DNA of 64,000 nt, taken from NCBI RefSeq assembly GCF_009688965.1, contig NZ_AP021875.1, forward strand, positions 6,076,001-6,140,000, written 5' to 3'. Made by a program: the position numbers and the translations under genes. The notes under the pieces are model-generated. The model was not told the DNA's origin and ran no database searches. It worked only from the letters and a program-made list of their open reading frames with translations. Source of the DNA: Desulfosarcina widdelii (GTDB taxonomy: Bacteria > Desulfobacterota > Desulfobacteria > Desulfobacterales > Desulfosarcinaceae). Numbering within the stretch: position 1 is the stretch's first letter; every line of letters begins with the position of its first letter. Shown here piece by piece: positions 8,289-16,399 of this stretch.

Positions 8289-8504
8289 TCAGCCTTCGCC
8301 TTTGGTTTCTTTGGAGGCGCCGGGTTTATTTTTGGCCAGCTTGGATAACTCACGCGTTATCTGGATCAGTTTTCGCGGATTGGTGTGACAGCTAAAACAG
8401 TGGTTCTCGCCCTCGGCTGCCTGAACGACGATTGGCTGAGAAAAAAAGAGCAGGCAGACGGCAATCACCGACCCACTGGCCCTGAAAAATTGGATGCGTT
8501 TCAT
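8289..8504 (-). CDS. Signal peptide and first haem of the interrupted cytochrome
   Basis: A 71-residue frame with a signal peptide (cleavage after VQA, near residue 29), one haem motif CFSCH and the conserved-looking stretch TNPRKLIQITRE, then a charged linker. It stops at TGA, and the same frame resumes as the decahaem part. A 71-residue monohaem protein would be odd, so I read it as the N-terminus of that cytochrome. It begins ten bases after the NifX-like gene. Confidence 0.75.
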   Translation of the reverse strand: MKRIQFFRASGSVIAVCLLFFSQPIVVQAAEGENHCFSCHTNPRKLIQITRELSKLAKNKPGASKETKGEG

Positions 8505-8514
8505 TGACTCACTC

Positions 8515-8865
8515 CTATATATGGGTGCCTTTGTGGTTTGAAGATGCGTGAAACCCCGGCCCTATTTCTCCGGTCATATATGCTTTGAGAACGGACTCGA
8601 TTTCTCCTGTGATATTGCCGATCAGTTCGATTTTTTTGCCGACAACCATCTTTTCCATGACTTCGCTGATGCCGCTGCAGATGACGACATCCACCCCGGA
8701 TTTATGAAGAATCGTCAGCCGCTCGTTTAAAGAGAGCGCATCCAGGTAAAACTCTTTTCTATCGACTTCCCGGTCTTTTTCGATATCTACCAGAAGCACC
8801 CGGGTACAGGAATCGAAAACGGGCGAAACTTTCATCCTGAATGTGGGGATGGCGATTCGAGTCAC
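8515..8865 (-). CDS. NifX/NifB-type FeMo-cofactor-binding domain protein
   Basis: A 116-residue single-domain protein of the dinitrogenase iron-molybdenum cofactor superfamily: RIAIPTFRMKVSPVFDSCTRVLLVDIE at the start and GVDVVICSGISEVMEKMV later. Small members without nif genes are common in sulfate reducers and may bind Mo/Cu-S or FeS clusters or act as scaffolds. The start is a GTG at 8863-8865 with GAG upstream. It is the first gene of the minus-strand cytochrome/rhodanese run and lies downstream of a sigma-54-like site at 9026-9041. Confidence 0.8.
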   Translation of the reverse strand: MTRIAIPTFRMKVSPVFDSCTRVLLVDIEKDREVDRKEFYLDALSLNERLTILHKSGVDVVICSGISEVMEKMVVGKKIELIGNITGEIESVLKAYMTGEIGPGFHASSNHKGTHI

Positions 8866-9358
8866 AATTTTCTCGGTTCATGGTTCAGGAATTTATACAT
8901 ACTCGCCGGGCAACAAGGGCGATAACAAAACCGAGTGTTCGATGGGCAAGCCGGCAACGACGGCGACGGTCGATCACCAACAACTTCGAAAAGGTCGTGT
9001 TGATAAAAAGCGTTATACCTATTAAAGCAGAACTCATACCAATAAAGAAAATGTCGTTTGTAAAGATTTTAACTTACGGGATATTCAGGAAATTTTGTGA
9101 GACAGGGATTATGGAAGCCAACGGCTTGGCCGGCCGAAGGGAACCGGATGCATCTTTTTTTAAACAGAAGCTGCTGCAAAACGTTCCTAAAAACGAGTTC
9201 AGCAAGTTTTGAGCGATTGACATACAATGGGTGAACCGATTAAGATAAATTCCAATATCCTTTCTTTTGCGCCGTTAAGCGTGTGAATTGTCATTCTCTT
9301 TCGCCCTGAGTCGATCCGATGACATGCTCTGGGCCCAGCAGTTGCTGAGGTACACGCC
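8866..9358. other. Divergent intergenic region without a gene
   Basis: This 493-bp region separates the minus-strand NifX-like/cytochrome run from the plus-strand PAS activator. Short frames here show no family features and are AT-rich. It holds a minus-strand sigma-54-like site (9026-9041), a GGCCGGCC palindrome (9128-9135) about 100 bp upstream of that site, and a plus-strand TTGACA at 9217-9222 with TAAGAT 18 bp later. The layout fits an activator gene facing its target operon. Confidence 0.5.
9026..9041 (-). promoter_or_regulatory. Candidate sigma-54 promoter
   Basis: On the minus strand the sequence reads TGGTATGAGTTCTGCT, against TGGYRYN5TTGCW. The GG and GC pairs are exactly ten bases apart; one base of the -12 box differs. 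It lies about 160 bp upstream of the NifX-like gene and faces away from the adjacent sigma-54 activator gene. Confidence 0.5.
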
Positions 9359-10702
9359 ATGAATTATCCTAAAAAACAAATCCAGGCGCACCATCAGATT
9401 ATTTTGGACAGTATCGCCGACGGTGTTTTTACGGTGGATAAGGAGATGAACATCACCTCTTTCAACCGCGCTGCGGAAGATATCACCGGGTTTTCCAGAA
9501 AAGACGCAGTCGGGCTGCCATGCTATGACGTATTGAGGGCCAACGTTTGCGAAGAGAGCTGTCTGTTGCGGCAAACGATCGATACGGAACAACCTGTGAT
9601 CAACTTTCCGGTTTATATCCTGCGGGCGGATAAAAAACTGATTCCCATCAGCGTGACCACAGCTTTGCTAAAGGACGCCGCCGGGCGGGTTGTCGGGGGC
9701 GTGGAAACCTTCAGGGATCTGACGGCCGTGGACAAACTTCGCAAAGCGATCCGCAAGCAGCATTCTTTCGAAGACATCGTCAGCAAGAACGCCACGATGC
9801 TGGATCTTTTCGCCATTTTACCCCAGGTGGCGGAAAGCAATTGCAGCGTGCTGATCGAAGGGGACAGCGGCACGGGCAAAGAGCTTTTCGCCCGGGCGAT
9901 TCATAATAACAGTACCCGGAGAAACGGTCCCTTCGTGGCCGTCAATTGCGGCGCCCTGCCGGACAGCCTATGCGAGTCCGAACTCTTCGGATACAAGGCC
10001 GGCGCCTTCACGGACGCCAAAAAAGACAAGCCCGGCCGCTTCGCCCTGGCCGAAAACGGGACGCTTTTTCTGGATGAAATCGGAGATGTCTCACCGGCCG
10101 TCCAGAGTCGTCTTCTCCGCGTTCTCGAAGAGAAGGTCTATGAGCCGCTGGGGGCCACGGAAACATGTGCAAGCAATGCGCGGGTCATCACGGCGACCAA
10201 CCGGGACCTCCAACAACTGGTCCGGCAAGGGAAGTTCAGAGACGATCTTTATTTCCGGATCGACATCGTCAAACTTTCCCTGCCGCCCCTTTCGAAAAGA
10301 AAAGAAGACATTCCGTTGTTGTTGGATCATTTTATCGACCAGTTCAACCACCTGACCGGGAAAAAGATTATGGGTATCTCCCGAAAGGCGGTGGCTGCGT
10401 TGATGCTTTACGACTGGCCGGGAAATGTCCGCGAGCTTGAAAATGCCATCGAGCACGCCTTCGTGCTTTGTCTGGAGGGGATGATTCGCCTGCACCACTT
10501 GCCGGCAAGGGTTGTTCCTCAAGGTGGGCTGCCGTCGGAATCCAGGGGATTGAGTTTACGGGAAGCCGAAAAACGGACCATCGTGCAGGCGCTGGAAAGA
10601 AATCAGTGGAAAAAGATGGCCACGGCCCGTGAACTGGAGATCGACAAAAACACCCTTCGCCGAAAAATCAAACGCCTTGGAATTATCGAACCCCAGGCCT
10701 GA
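9359..10702 (+). CDS. PAS-domain sigma-54-dependent activator
   Basis: A 447-residue enhancer-binding protein. An N-terminal PAS domain (about 12-120) carries Cys55, Cys64 and Cys68 (C-x8-C-x3-C), which could bind a cluster or sense redox. The AAA+ domain follows, with Walker A GDSGTGKE, the sigma-54 loop as GAFTDA rather than GAFTGA, Walker B LFLDEIGD and the arginine-finger region. A Fis-type HTH ends the protein (ATARELEIDKNTLRRKIKRLGI). GAGG precedes the ATG. It faces the cytochrome operon, its likely target, and resembles the activator at 11228 in domains and cysteine spacing. Confidence 0.92.
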   Translation: MNYPKKQIQAHHQIILDSIADGVFTVDKEMNITSFNRAAEDITGFSRKDAVGLPCYDVLRANVCEESCLLRQTIDTEQPVINFPVYILRADKKLIPISVTTALLKDAAGRVVGGVETFRDLTAVDKLRKAIRKQHSFEDIVSKNATMLDLFAILPQVAESNCSVLIEGDSGTGKELFARAIHNNSTRRNGPFVAVNCGALPDSLCESELFGYKAGAFTDAKKDKPGRFALAENGTLFLDEIGDVSPAVQSRLLRVLEEKVYEPLGATETCASNARVITATNRDLQQLVRQGKFRDDLYFRIDIVKLSLPPLSKRKEDIPLLLDHFIDQFNHLTGKKIMGISRKAVAALMLYDWPGNVRELENAIEHAFVLCLEGMIRLHHLPARVVPQGGLPSESRGLSLREAEKRTIVQALERNQWKKMATARELEIDKNTLRRKIKRLGIIEPQA

Positions 10703-10792
10703 TCGATCACGGGCCAGGCAAAATGCGCTCCTTTTGGATTCCTGTCTCGTGGAAAGGGGCGCCATCTAAAACCTCTTTGGTGTTCCGCCAAT

Positions 10793-11011
10793 TTACAGAT
10801 GCGTATTGGCGCCTACCACAAAAAGTCCTTCGTTGGTGGATTTGACTTCCACCTGGCCTTTGCGAACCATGTCGGATAGTAGCTTTACGACTTCATAGCT
10901 TCTTGCGCTGAAAGCGTGCGTGATCTGTTTGACCGAATGGGGCCGATTGGCCACCATGGACAAGATGAGGTCACTTGTCGCCCGAACGCCCTGTTCTTTC
11001 GCGATTTCCAT
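10793..11011 (-). CDS. Small winged-helix-like DNA-binding protein
   Basis: A 72-residue protein. LILSMVANRPHSVKQITHAFSARSYEVVKLLSDMVRKGQVEVKSTNEGLFVV reads as a helix-turn-helix followed by a beta wing. I could not assign a named family. The frame is open upstream to 11143, but AGAGGGGG eight bases before the ATG at 11011 decides the start, and a sigma-54 promoter lies in the upstream part. It is between two sigma-54 activator genes and is the apparent target of that promoter. Confidence 0.65.
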   Translation of the reverse strand: MEIAKEQGVRATSDLILSMVANRPHSVKQITHAFSARSYEVVKLLSDMVRKGQVEVKSTNEGLFVVGANTHL

Positions 11012-11080
11012 ACGTCTGCCCCCTCTTTTGATTGCGTGGTGTATTAAAATCAATAAATGACGCTCGTTCATAAAATGACA

Positions 11081-11097
11081 AAGCAATGAACGTGCCA
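11081..11097 (-). promoter_or_regulatory. Sigma-54 promoter of the winged-helix gene
   Basis: The minus strand reads TGGCACGTTCATTGCTT, a full match to TGGCACG-N4-TTGCW. It is 70 bp upstream of the winged-helix ATG at 11011. An upstream palindrome (11195-11209) lies about 105 bp further away, the usual place for an enhancer site. Confidence 0.85.
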
Positions 11098-11194
11098 TCG
11101 TCCCGTTGCGCTGCACAGACGGCCGGTATTCCTGCATTGACAATTAATGACTGGTTTTTTTACCGCTTGGTTGGGTGGGATTTTGGCGGAATGT

Positions 11195-11209
11195 CGTGCA
11201 ATTTGCACG
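11195..11209. promoter_or_regulatory. Perfect palindrome, putative activator-binding site
   Basis: CGTGCAATTTGCACG is a perfect 15-bp palindrome (TGCA-N3-TGCA core) just beyond the 3' end of the PAS activator gene. A half-site (TTGCACGG) follows at 11220-11227. Two degenerate copies lie upstream of the same activator gene (12641-12655 and 12673-12687), so it is a likely enhancer site for that activator. Confidence 0.6.
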
Positions 11210-11227
11210 AATCGGCTTTTTGCACGG

Positions 11228-12583
11228 TTACTTTTTTCTGCTGCGGCCATCCGTTTCCGGGGGCAGGATGTGCAACGCTCTGATTTTTCGATACAGGGTG
11301 CTGGGATCGATTCCCAGATCCCGGGCGGCGGCCTTGCGATTGCCTCCATGGCGGCGCAGCGCCTCGGTGATCATCACCCGCTCCATGGCCCCGAGACTCA
11401 TGTTGTTCAGCGATTTCGTATCTGCAGCCGCAGGCCGCAACTCCGGGGGCAGGTGATGCAGTTCGATAGTCATTCCCCGGCAAAGCACAAAGGCCTGCTC
11501 GATGATATTTTCCAGCTCGCGGACATTGCCCGGGTAAGGATGCTCCATGAGCCGGGCCATGACCTCTGCCGACACGCTGGTGATATTCTTTTCCTGCAGG
11601 CGGTTGAATTTCTCTATCAGATGTTCGATGAGCAGGGGGATGTCCTCGCGACGATGACAAAGGTCCGGCAGTTTTAATTGAATCACGCGAATGCGATAGT
11701 ATAGATCACCGCGAAAGACCCCTTTTTGAACCAGTTCGGAAAGGGATTTGTTGGTGGCGGCCACGACACGCACATCGATGGGAACCGGCTGTTCGGCCCC
11801 CAACGGTTCGATCAGGCCGTCCTGCAATACCCGCAGCAGGCGGATTTGCATGGCCGGAGAGATGTCGCCGATCTCGTCGAGAAAGATGGTGCCCTTGTGG
11901 GCTATGGTGAACCGGCCCGCTTTATCGCGTCTGGCATCGGTGAATGCCCCGGCCTTATGGCCGAACAGTTCGCTTTCCAGCAGGGTGTCCGGCAGGGCCG
12001 CGCAATTGACCGGAACGAAACGGTGCTTTTTGCGCGGGGACAGGTTGTGGATAGCGCGGGAAAACAGCTCTTTTCCGGTGCCGCTGGCCCCTTCGATCAG
12101 CACATTGCTGCTACTTTTGGAAATCTGGGGAAGAATGTCGAACAGCCGCTGCATCTCCGGGCTGCGGCCAATGATATCCTCGAACGTATAGCTGCTGTGA
12201 AGCTGTTTCTGGAGCTGCTGGATCTGGCTGAGATCCTGGAAGGTTTCCACCCCGCCGATAATTTTTCCGTCATCGTTTTTGAGGATCGCCGTGGAAACGC
12301 GAATAGGCACTCGCTGACCCTGATGATTGACGATGAATGCGTTGGCATTCACGACGGGCTGGCCGGTTTGAAACGTCTGTTTCAGGGCGCAGTTATCCTG
12401 ACAGATATTGGCCTGAAAAATTTCACGGCAGGGACGATTCAGGGCCTCCTGGCGGGGAACGCCGGTAGCTTTTTCAGCGGCGCGATTGAAAGCCGTAATA
12501 CACCAGTCCAGATCGATGGTGAAGACACCTTCGTTGATCGAATCGAGAATGACATCGCGGGCATCTTTTGTTTGAAGTACCAT
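11228..12583 (-). CDS. PAS-domain sigma-54-dependent activator, second copy
   Basis: A 451-residue enhancer-binding protein. Its PAS domain (about 8-115) has Cys52, Cys61 and Cys65, the same C-x8-C-x3-C spacing as the activator at 9359. The AAA+ domain has Walker A GASGTGKE, loop GAFTDA and Walker B IFLDEIGD. A Fis-type HTH closes it (AARDLGIDPSTLYRKIRALHI). The two activators look like paralogues. Palindromic TGCA-N3-TGCA sites flank this gene, so it probably regulates itself and the winged-helix gene next to it (inference). Confidence 0.92.
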   Translation of the reverse strand: MVLQTKDARDVILDSINEGVFTIDLDWCITAFNRAAEKATGVPRQEALNRPCREIFQANICQDNCALKQTFQTGQPVVNANAFIVNHQGQRVPIRVSTAILKNDDGKIIGGVETFQDLSQIQQLQKQLHSSYTFEDIIGRSPEMQRLFDILPQISKSSSNVLIEGASGTGKELFSRAIHNLSPRKKHRFVPVNCAALPDTLLESELFGHKAGAFTDARRDKAGRFTIAHKGTIFLDEIGDISPAMQIRLLRVLQDGLIEPLGAEQPVPIDVRVVAATNKSLSELVQKGVFRGDLYYRIRVIQLKLPDLCHRREDIPLLIEHLIEKFNRLQEKNITSVSAEVMARLMEHPYPGNVRELENIIEQAFVLCRGMTIELHHLPPELRPAAADTKSLNNMSLGAMERVMITEALRRHGGNRKAAARDLGIDPSTLYRKIRALHILPPETDGRSRKK

Positions 12584-12640
12584 GCGATCTATTTTATGAA
12601 TTCAGGTCCATGCATTCAGGTCCGGGCTTTCGGATTCAAT

Positions 12641-12687
12641 CGTGCAATATGCATAAGAACATTTGCTTAAAAATGGCATAATGCACG
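12641..12687. promoter_or_regulatory. Paired TGCA-N3-TGCA sites upstream of the activator
   Basis: CGTGCAATATGCATA (12641-12655) and, inverted, CGTGCATTATGCCAT (12673-12687) resemble the perfect palindrome at 11195. Their centres are 32 bp apart, about three helical turns. They lie 58-104 bp upstream of the minus-strand activator ATG, as expected of cooperative sites for self-regulation. Confidence 0.55.
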
Positions 12688-12772
12688 ACTGACGTCAACC
12701 CGACATTTGGAGAGATATTGAAGCGAATGAAAAAGTGAACGGGCCTACCTGGTTCGGTGAATGGAAAAACGA

Positions 12773-12817
12773 CGGCCATGGGCAACCTCCTCCATTTTCC
12801 GGAGGCTGCCATGGCCG
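12773..12817. terminator. Bidirectional intrinsic terminator
   Basis: CGGCCATGGGCAACCTCC (12773-12790) pairs with GGAGGCTGCCATGGCCG (12801-12817) with one bulge and one mismatch. T runs flank it on both strands. It lies just beyond the 3' end of the minus-strand acyl-CoA synthetase gene. Confidence 0.85.
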
Positions 12818-12855
12818 TTTTTCTTTTGGGCTTTATCCCTTTGCGGGGATGCGGT

Positions 12856-14625
12856 TTAATTCTTGTGCTTGGAACTCAGCTCCGGAAAATCCCAGTAGAA
12901 GTATTCTTGGGCCTGCGGACCTTCGCCCTTTTCCTTCCGGGCAATTTCATTTTCTCTCAGCTCGATTCGCCGAATCTTGCCGCTGATGGTCTTGGGCACC
13001 TCGGTAACGAATTCGATGATTCTGGGGATTTTGAACTTGGCCAGAATGTTGATGGTGTGTTTGAAGAGATCGAGGGCCAGATCCTTGGACGGCTCGAATC
13101 CGCTGTTGAGAATTACGTAGGCCTTGACCAGTTGGTGGCGTTTGGGATCGGGGGCGCCGATAACCGCCGCTTCGGCCACGGAGGGATGCTCCACCAGGGC
13201 GCTTTCGACCTCGAACGGTCCCACACGATAATCGGACGATTTGATCACGTCGTCGGCGCGGCCCACGAACCACCAGTAGCCGTCGGCATCGAAGGAGGCG
13301 CGGTCGCCGGTGTAGTAGTAATTGCCCACGAAAACGCTCTTCATTTTCTCAGGGCTGCCGATGTACTCGGTGAAGAGGCCCAGCGCCCGCCAGCGGTCCA
13401 GCCGTACGCAGATGTGACCGGGTTCGTCAGGGGTGGTGACCTCATTGCCTTCGTCGTCCACCAGAACGACGTCGTACATGTAAGAGGGGTATCCGAAAGA
13501 GCCGCTGCGCATTTTGCCCGTCATCCAGGGCGGGTTGCCGATCATGGCGGTGGATTCGGTCTGGCCGTAAAAATCCCGAATCTCCGTGCCGGTATACTTC
13601 TTCCACTGGGTGATCACCTCGGGGTTCAGCGGTTCGCCGGCGCTGATGGACTGGCGTAGGGCGGACAGGTCGAATCGATCCATATCCAGGTTGATGAACA
13701 TGCGCCAGGCCGTCGGCGGGGCACAAAAAGTGGTGACCTTGCAGTTGGCCACGGTGCTGAGGTACTGGTTGCCATCCAGTACCGTGAAATTGAAAGCGGT
13801 GGCCGTGGCACCCACATTGAGGGGACCGAAAAAGCTGGACCAGGCCCACTTGGCCCAGCCCGGTGCGCTCAGGTTGTGATGGATGTCATCCGGGCGGATG
13901 CCCGCCATGACCGCGGTGGAGAGGTGCCCGATGGGATAGGAAGCTGCGGTGTGGCCAACCTTTTTGGGCAGCCCGGTGGTGCCGGAGGTAAAAAAGCAGA
14001 ACAGCAGGTCGTTGGGCTTGGTCTTTGCGGCGTCGGCTTCACCGGACTCTTTGTCCAATTCATCGTAACTGGTCCATCCTTCTTTTTCGCCGATTACGAT
14101 CTTGATTTTGGGTTTGACGCCGGTGGCCTCGATGGCTTCGTCCATCATATCGGTGAAGGCCGCGTCGGAAACGATGGTATCCGGCGGATAGCTTTCGAAG
14201 CGGTACTGCAATTCCCGCATGGTCATGGTCGTGGCCGTCGGGACGATCACCAGGCCGCCCTTGACGCAGGCATAGGTCGCAAACCAGGTTTCCGGCACGA
14301 TGGGAACCATCATGTACATGTTGTCGCCTTTTTGGACGCCGGAATTCCGAAGCGCGTTCAGGCACTGGTTGCTTCTGACGGCAAATTCTTTATAGGTATA
14401 GCTTTTTTTCTCCTGTGTGGCGATATCCGCCCATATCAGGGCCGTGTTGTCGCCGCGTTCTTTAACGTGGAGCCCTTCAAAAATTTCATCCGCCCAGTTG
14501 AAGTACTCGGGGAGTTCCATGGCGTTCAGCTTTTTGAAAAACGCTTTGGCTGCGGCGTCCTTGTCTTCGTTGTCCGCCATCATGTTCAGATCCATGACTT
14601 CCTTGTACAATGTCTCGATGCCCAT
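12856..14625 (-). CDS. AMP-forming acyl-CoA synthetase
   Basis: A 589-residue ligase of the ANL superfamily, making acyl-CoA from a carboxylic acid, ATP and CoA. The P-loop is FFTSGTTGLPKKVGHT, with later motifs DFYGQTESTAMIG, YYTGDRASFDADGYWWFVGRADDVIKSSDYRVGPFEVESAL and the catalytic Lys in KTISGKIRR. The form is closest to medium-chain (ACSM-like) or acetate/propionate-type enzymes; chain length cannot be read by eye. It stands alone, with a terminator downstream and an inverted repeat in its upstream region. Confidence 0.9.
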   Translation of the reverse strand: MGIETLYKEVMDLNMMADNEDKDAAAKAFFKKLNAMELPEYFNWADEIFEGLHVKERGDNTALIWADIATQEKKSYTYKEFAVRSNQCLNALRNSGVQKGDNMYMMVPIVPETWFATYACVKGGLVIVPTATTMTMRELQYRFESYPPDTIVSDAAFTDMMDEAIEATGVKPKIKIVIGEKEGWTSYDELDKESGEADAAKTKPNDLLFCFFTSGTTGLPKKVGHTAASYPIGHLSTAVMAGIRPDDIHHNLSAPGWAKWAWSSFFGPLNVGATATAFNFTVLDGNQYLSTVANCKVTTFCAPPTAWRMFINLDMDRFDLSALRQSISAGEPLNPEVITQWKKYTGTEIRDFYGQTESTAMIGNPPWMTGKMRSGSFGYPSYMYDVVLVDDEGNEVTTPDEPGHICVRLDRWRALGLFTEYIGSPEKMKSVFVGNYYYTGDRASFDADGYWWFVGRADDVIKSSDYRVGPFEVESALVEHPSVAEAAVIGAPDPKRHQLVKAYVILNSGFEPSKDLALDLFKHTINILAKFKIPRIIEFVTEVPKTISGKIRRIELRENEIARKEKGEGPQAQEYFYWDFPELSSKHKN

Positions 14626-14779
14626 TTGATACGCTCCTTACCGTTTTTTAAGGTTGATAATCGGATAATCGTTGCTGTTCAAAAGGCCTCTCCACCTTAA
14701 AAACAGTTGTATTGGAACAGGCAAAAAACGGCAATCGGCGAATGGACGAAATTTATGTGGTGAATTGCCCTCGGTGAAA

Positions 14780-14796
14780 GTAGGTGATGCACCTAC
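14780..14796. promoter_or_regulatory. Perfect inverted repeat upstream of acyl-CoA synthetase
   Basis: GTAGGTG, ATG, CACCTAC form perfect 7-bp arms in the gap between the synthetase start (14625) and the next gene. It could be a repressor operator. No matching copy was seen elsewhere in the window. Confidence 0.35.
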
Positions 14797-14851
14797 AACG
14801 GGTCGGGCGATCCCTCAGACGGCCATTGCCTGTCGCTGCCGAGAAGCCTCT

Positions 14852-16399
14852 TTACATGTTCATCCGAGTCTGTAAATGAAAAAACGGTGCATGGTTGGAG
14901 GTGAAAAAGGGCGGGTCGTTGTTCAAAATTTCCTGAATGCCCGGCTGTTTTTTGAAGACCTTGGATAAAAAGGGTCTCACCCGGCTGCGGCCCCAGCCCT
15001 TGGGATGCAAGAACTCCCGGTACAGGGAAAGATCGCCTGCATAAAAATCAGCCGTATCCAACCTGCCGGCCTCACTGCCGTGGGCCGGCAGGTTGAAGAT
15101 GGCCAGATTGAGAAAATCGATGCAATCGGCATGGTCGACCGTGAACGCCAGCGTTCTGAGGGCCGCGGCCTCATCCTCCGCCGGCGTGCCGAACAGCAGA
15201 TAGACGTATGTGGCAATGCCCACCCGGTGAAGGGCGCTCAGTGCCCTGGATGCCATAGCGATGTCGATTCCCTTGGAAAGGGCATCTAATACCGCCTGAT
15301 CGCCGGACTCCACCCCCAGTTTGAGCATCACGCAGCCTGAATTTCTCAGCCCCTTGACGAAGTTCGGATCGGTGAGGTGGCGGGTGATCCTGGCAAACCC
15401 GTACCAGGCAACCCCCGGTGGGTGCTCGATCAGGTGCGCCATGAATTTCGGGGAAAGGGCGTTGTCCAGGAAGTGGATCAGGCCGGCACCGATCCGGTCC
15501 CTCAGCCGTTGAAGATCGATGCCGATCACAGCGGGCGCTTCGGTGAGGTAGACGCTATTCTCGGCGGTTTCCGGGCAGAAGGCGCATTTTTTCCAGTAGC
15601 AGCCCCGCGAGGTACTGTACGGCAGTACCCGCACCGGTGCGAGATACCGGTCCAAATCGAAGGAAGAAAAATCGCAGCCGGTAACCGAGGGTTCGGGCGC
15701 GCTTTTTTCCGTGCACCGTTCGATCAGCCAATTTTCTCCCGGCCCGCAGATCATGTCGTCGATCAGACCGCCGAACGGACTTTCAAACCCCGGTATATTC
15801 ATCCAGGAGGTGACCAGGCCGCCGCCGCACACGATGGCCGTTCCGGGAAGGCGTTTGCGGACATAGCCGATCATGGCAAAGGCACACAGGGCCTGGCTCA
15901 TGAAATTGATCGAAAACCCGAAGATTTCCGGTTCACGCTGAGAAAAAAAAGCGGCCAGGGATCGAGAAAAAAGCGGGTAAAATAGATTGGATTCAAATTG
16001 TTCGGCGGCCCGGACCAGATCGGCGCTTCGCACCGGCGAAAGCGATTGAGAAGCGAAGTTGGAAAGGGAGGCCGCGAAACCGGCCGGCTGGCCGGCCATG
16101 TGCAGGATGCGATTGAGGTCCATGACCGCCCGTTTGTAGCGGTCCCGGTTGCGGTACAGATCCGCGGCGCGCAGGGCGGCCAGATTCTCTTCTCGATGAT
16201 TCAGGGCCCGGCGGGTCCAGGTGTCGTTGGCCGCCAACGGCTGTTCGAGAAGGCCCAGGAGGCAGTCCAGGCCGGCGTCGTAGACCCGGCAGTCGATGCC
16301 GTTGGCGCGAAGGGCACCGGCCAGCTTGGCGATCCCCGCCGGGGGCTCGCAGGGTTTGGTGATGGGTGGGGAAATAAGAAGGATGGATTTGGGTGTCAC
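14852..16399 (-). CDS. B12-binding-type radical SAM protein
   Basis: A 515-residue protein. The N-terminus (ILLISPPITKPCEPPAGIAKLAGALRANG) is like the Rossmann B12-binding domain of these enzymes, but the usual DxHxxG cobalamin motif is not evident. The radical SAM core follows, with the cluster motif in SRGCYWKKCAFC (C-x4-C-x2-C, one residue longer than the classic spacing, as in other GCYWxxC proteins). The substrate is unknown. Its ATG overlaps the stop of the upstream ABC-F gene, so the two are translationally coupled. Confidence 0.82.
   Translation of the reverse strand: MTPKSILLISPPITKPCEPPAGIAKLAGALRANGIDCRVYDAGLDCLLGLLEQPLAANDTWTRRALNHREENLAALRAADLYRNRDRYKRAVMDLNRILHMAGQPAGFAASLSNFASQSLSPVRSADLVRAAEQFESNLFYPLFSRSLAAFFSQREPEIFGFSINFMSQALCAFAMIGYVRKRLPGTAIVCGGGLVTSWMNIPGFESPFGGLIDDMICGPGENWLIERCTEKSAPEPSVTGCDFSSFDLDRYLAPVRVLPYSTSRGCYWKKCAFCPETAENSVYLTEAPAVIGIDLQRLRDRIGAGLIHFLDNALSPKFMAHLIEHPPGVAWYGFARITRHLTDPNFVKGLRNSGCVMLKLGVESGDQAVLDALSKGIDIAMASRALSALHRVGIATYVYLLFGTPAEDEAAALRTLAFTVDHADCIDFLNLAIFNLPAHGSEAGRLDTADFYAGDLSLYREFLHPKGWGRSRVRPFLSKVFKKQPGIQEILNNDPPFFTSNHAPFFHLQTRMNM

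Noticed and set aside
8268..8291. Hairpin after the cytochrome TGA (GGCGGCG, loop AAGTGA, CGCCGTT) as a SECIS
   Set aside because: The stem starts directly after the UGA, so the loop is only about 8-13 bases away, too close for a bacterial SECIS. No Cys is near the codon.
8841..9212. Short plus-strand frames in the gap before the activator at 9359
   Set aside because: No ribosome-binding site or family motif; they overlap the start of the NifX-like gene and the sigma-54-like site.
11065..11092. CGTTCAT/ATGAACG inverted repeat before the winged-helix gene
   Set aside because: Its right arm lies within the sigma-54 promoter (11081-11097), which explains the sequence better than a separate operator.
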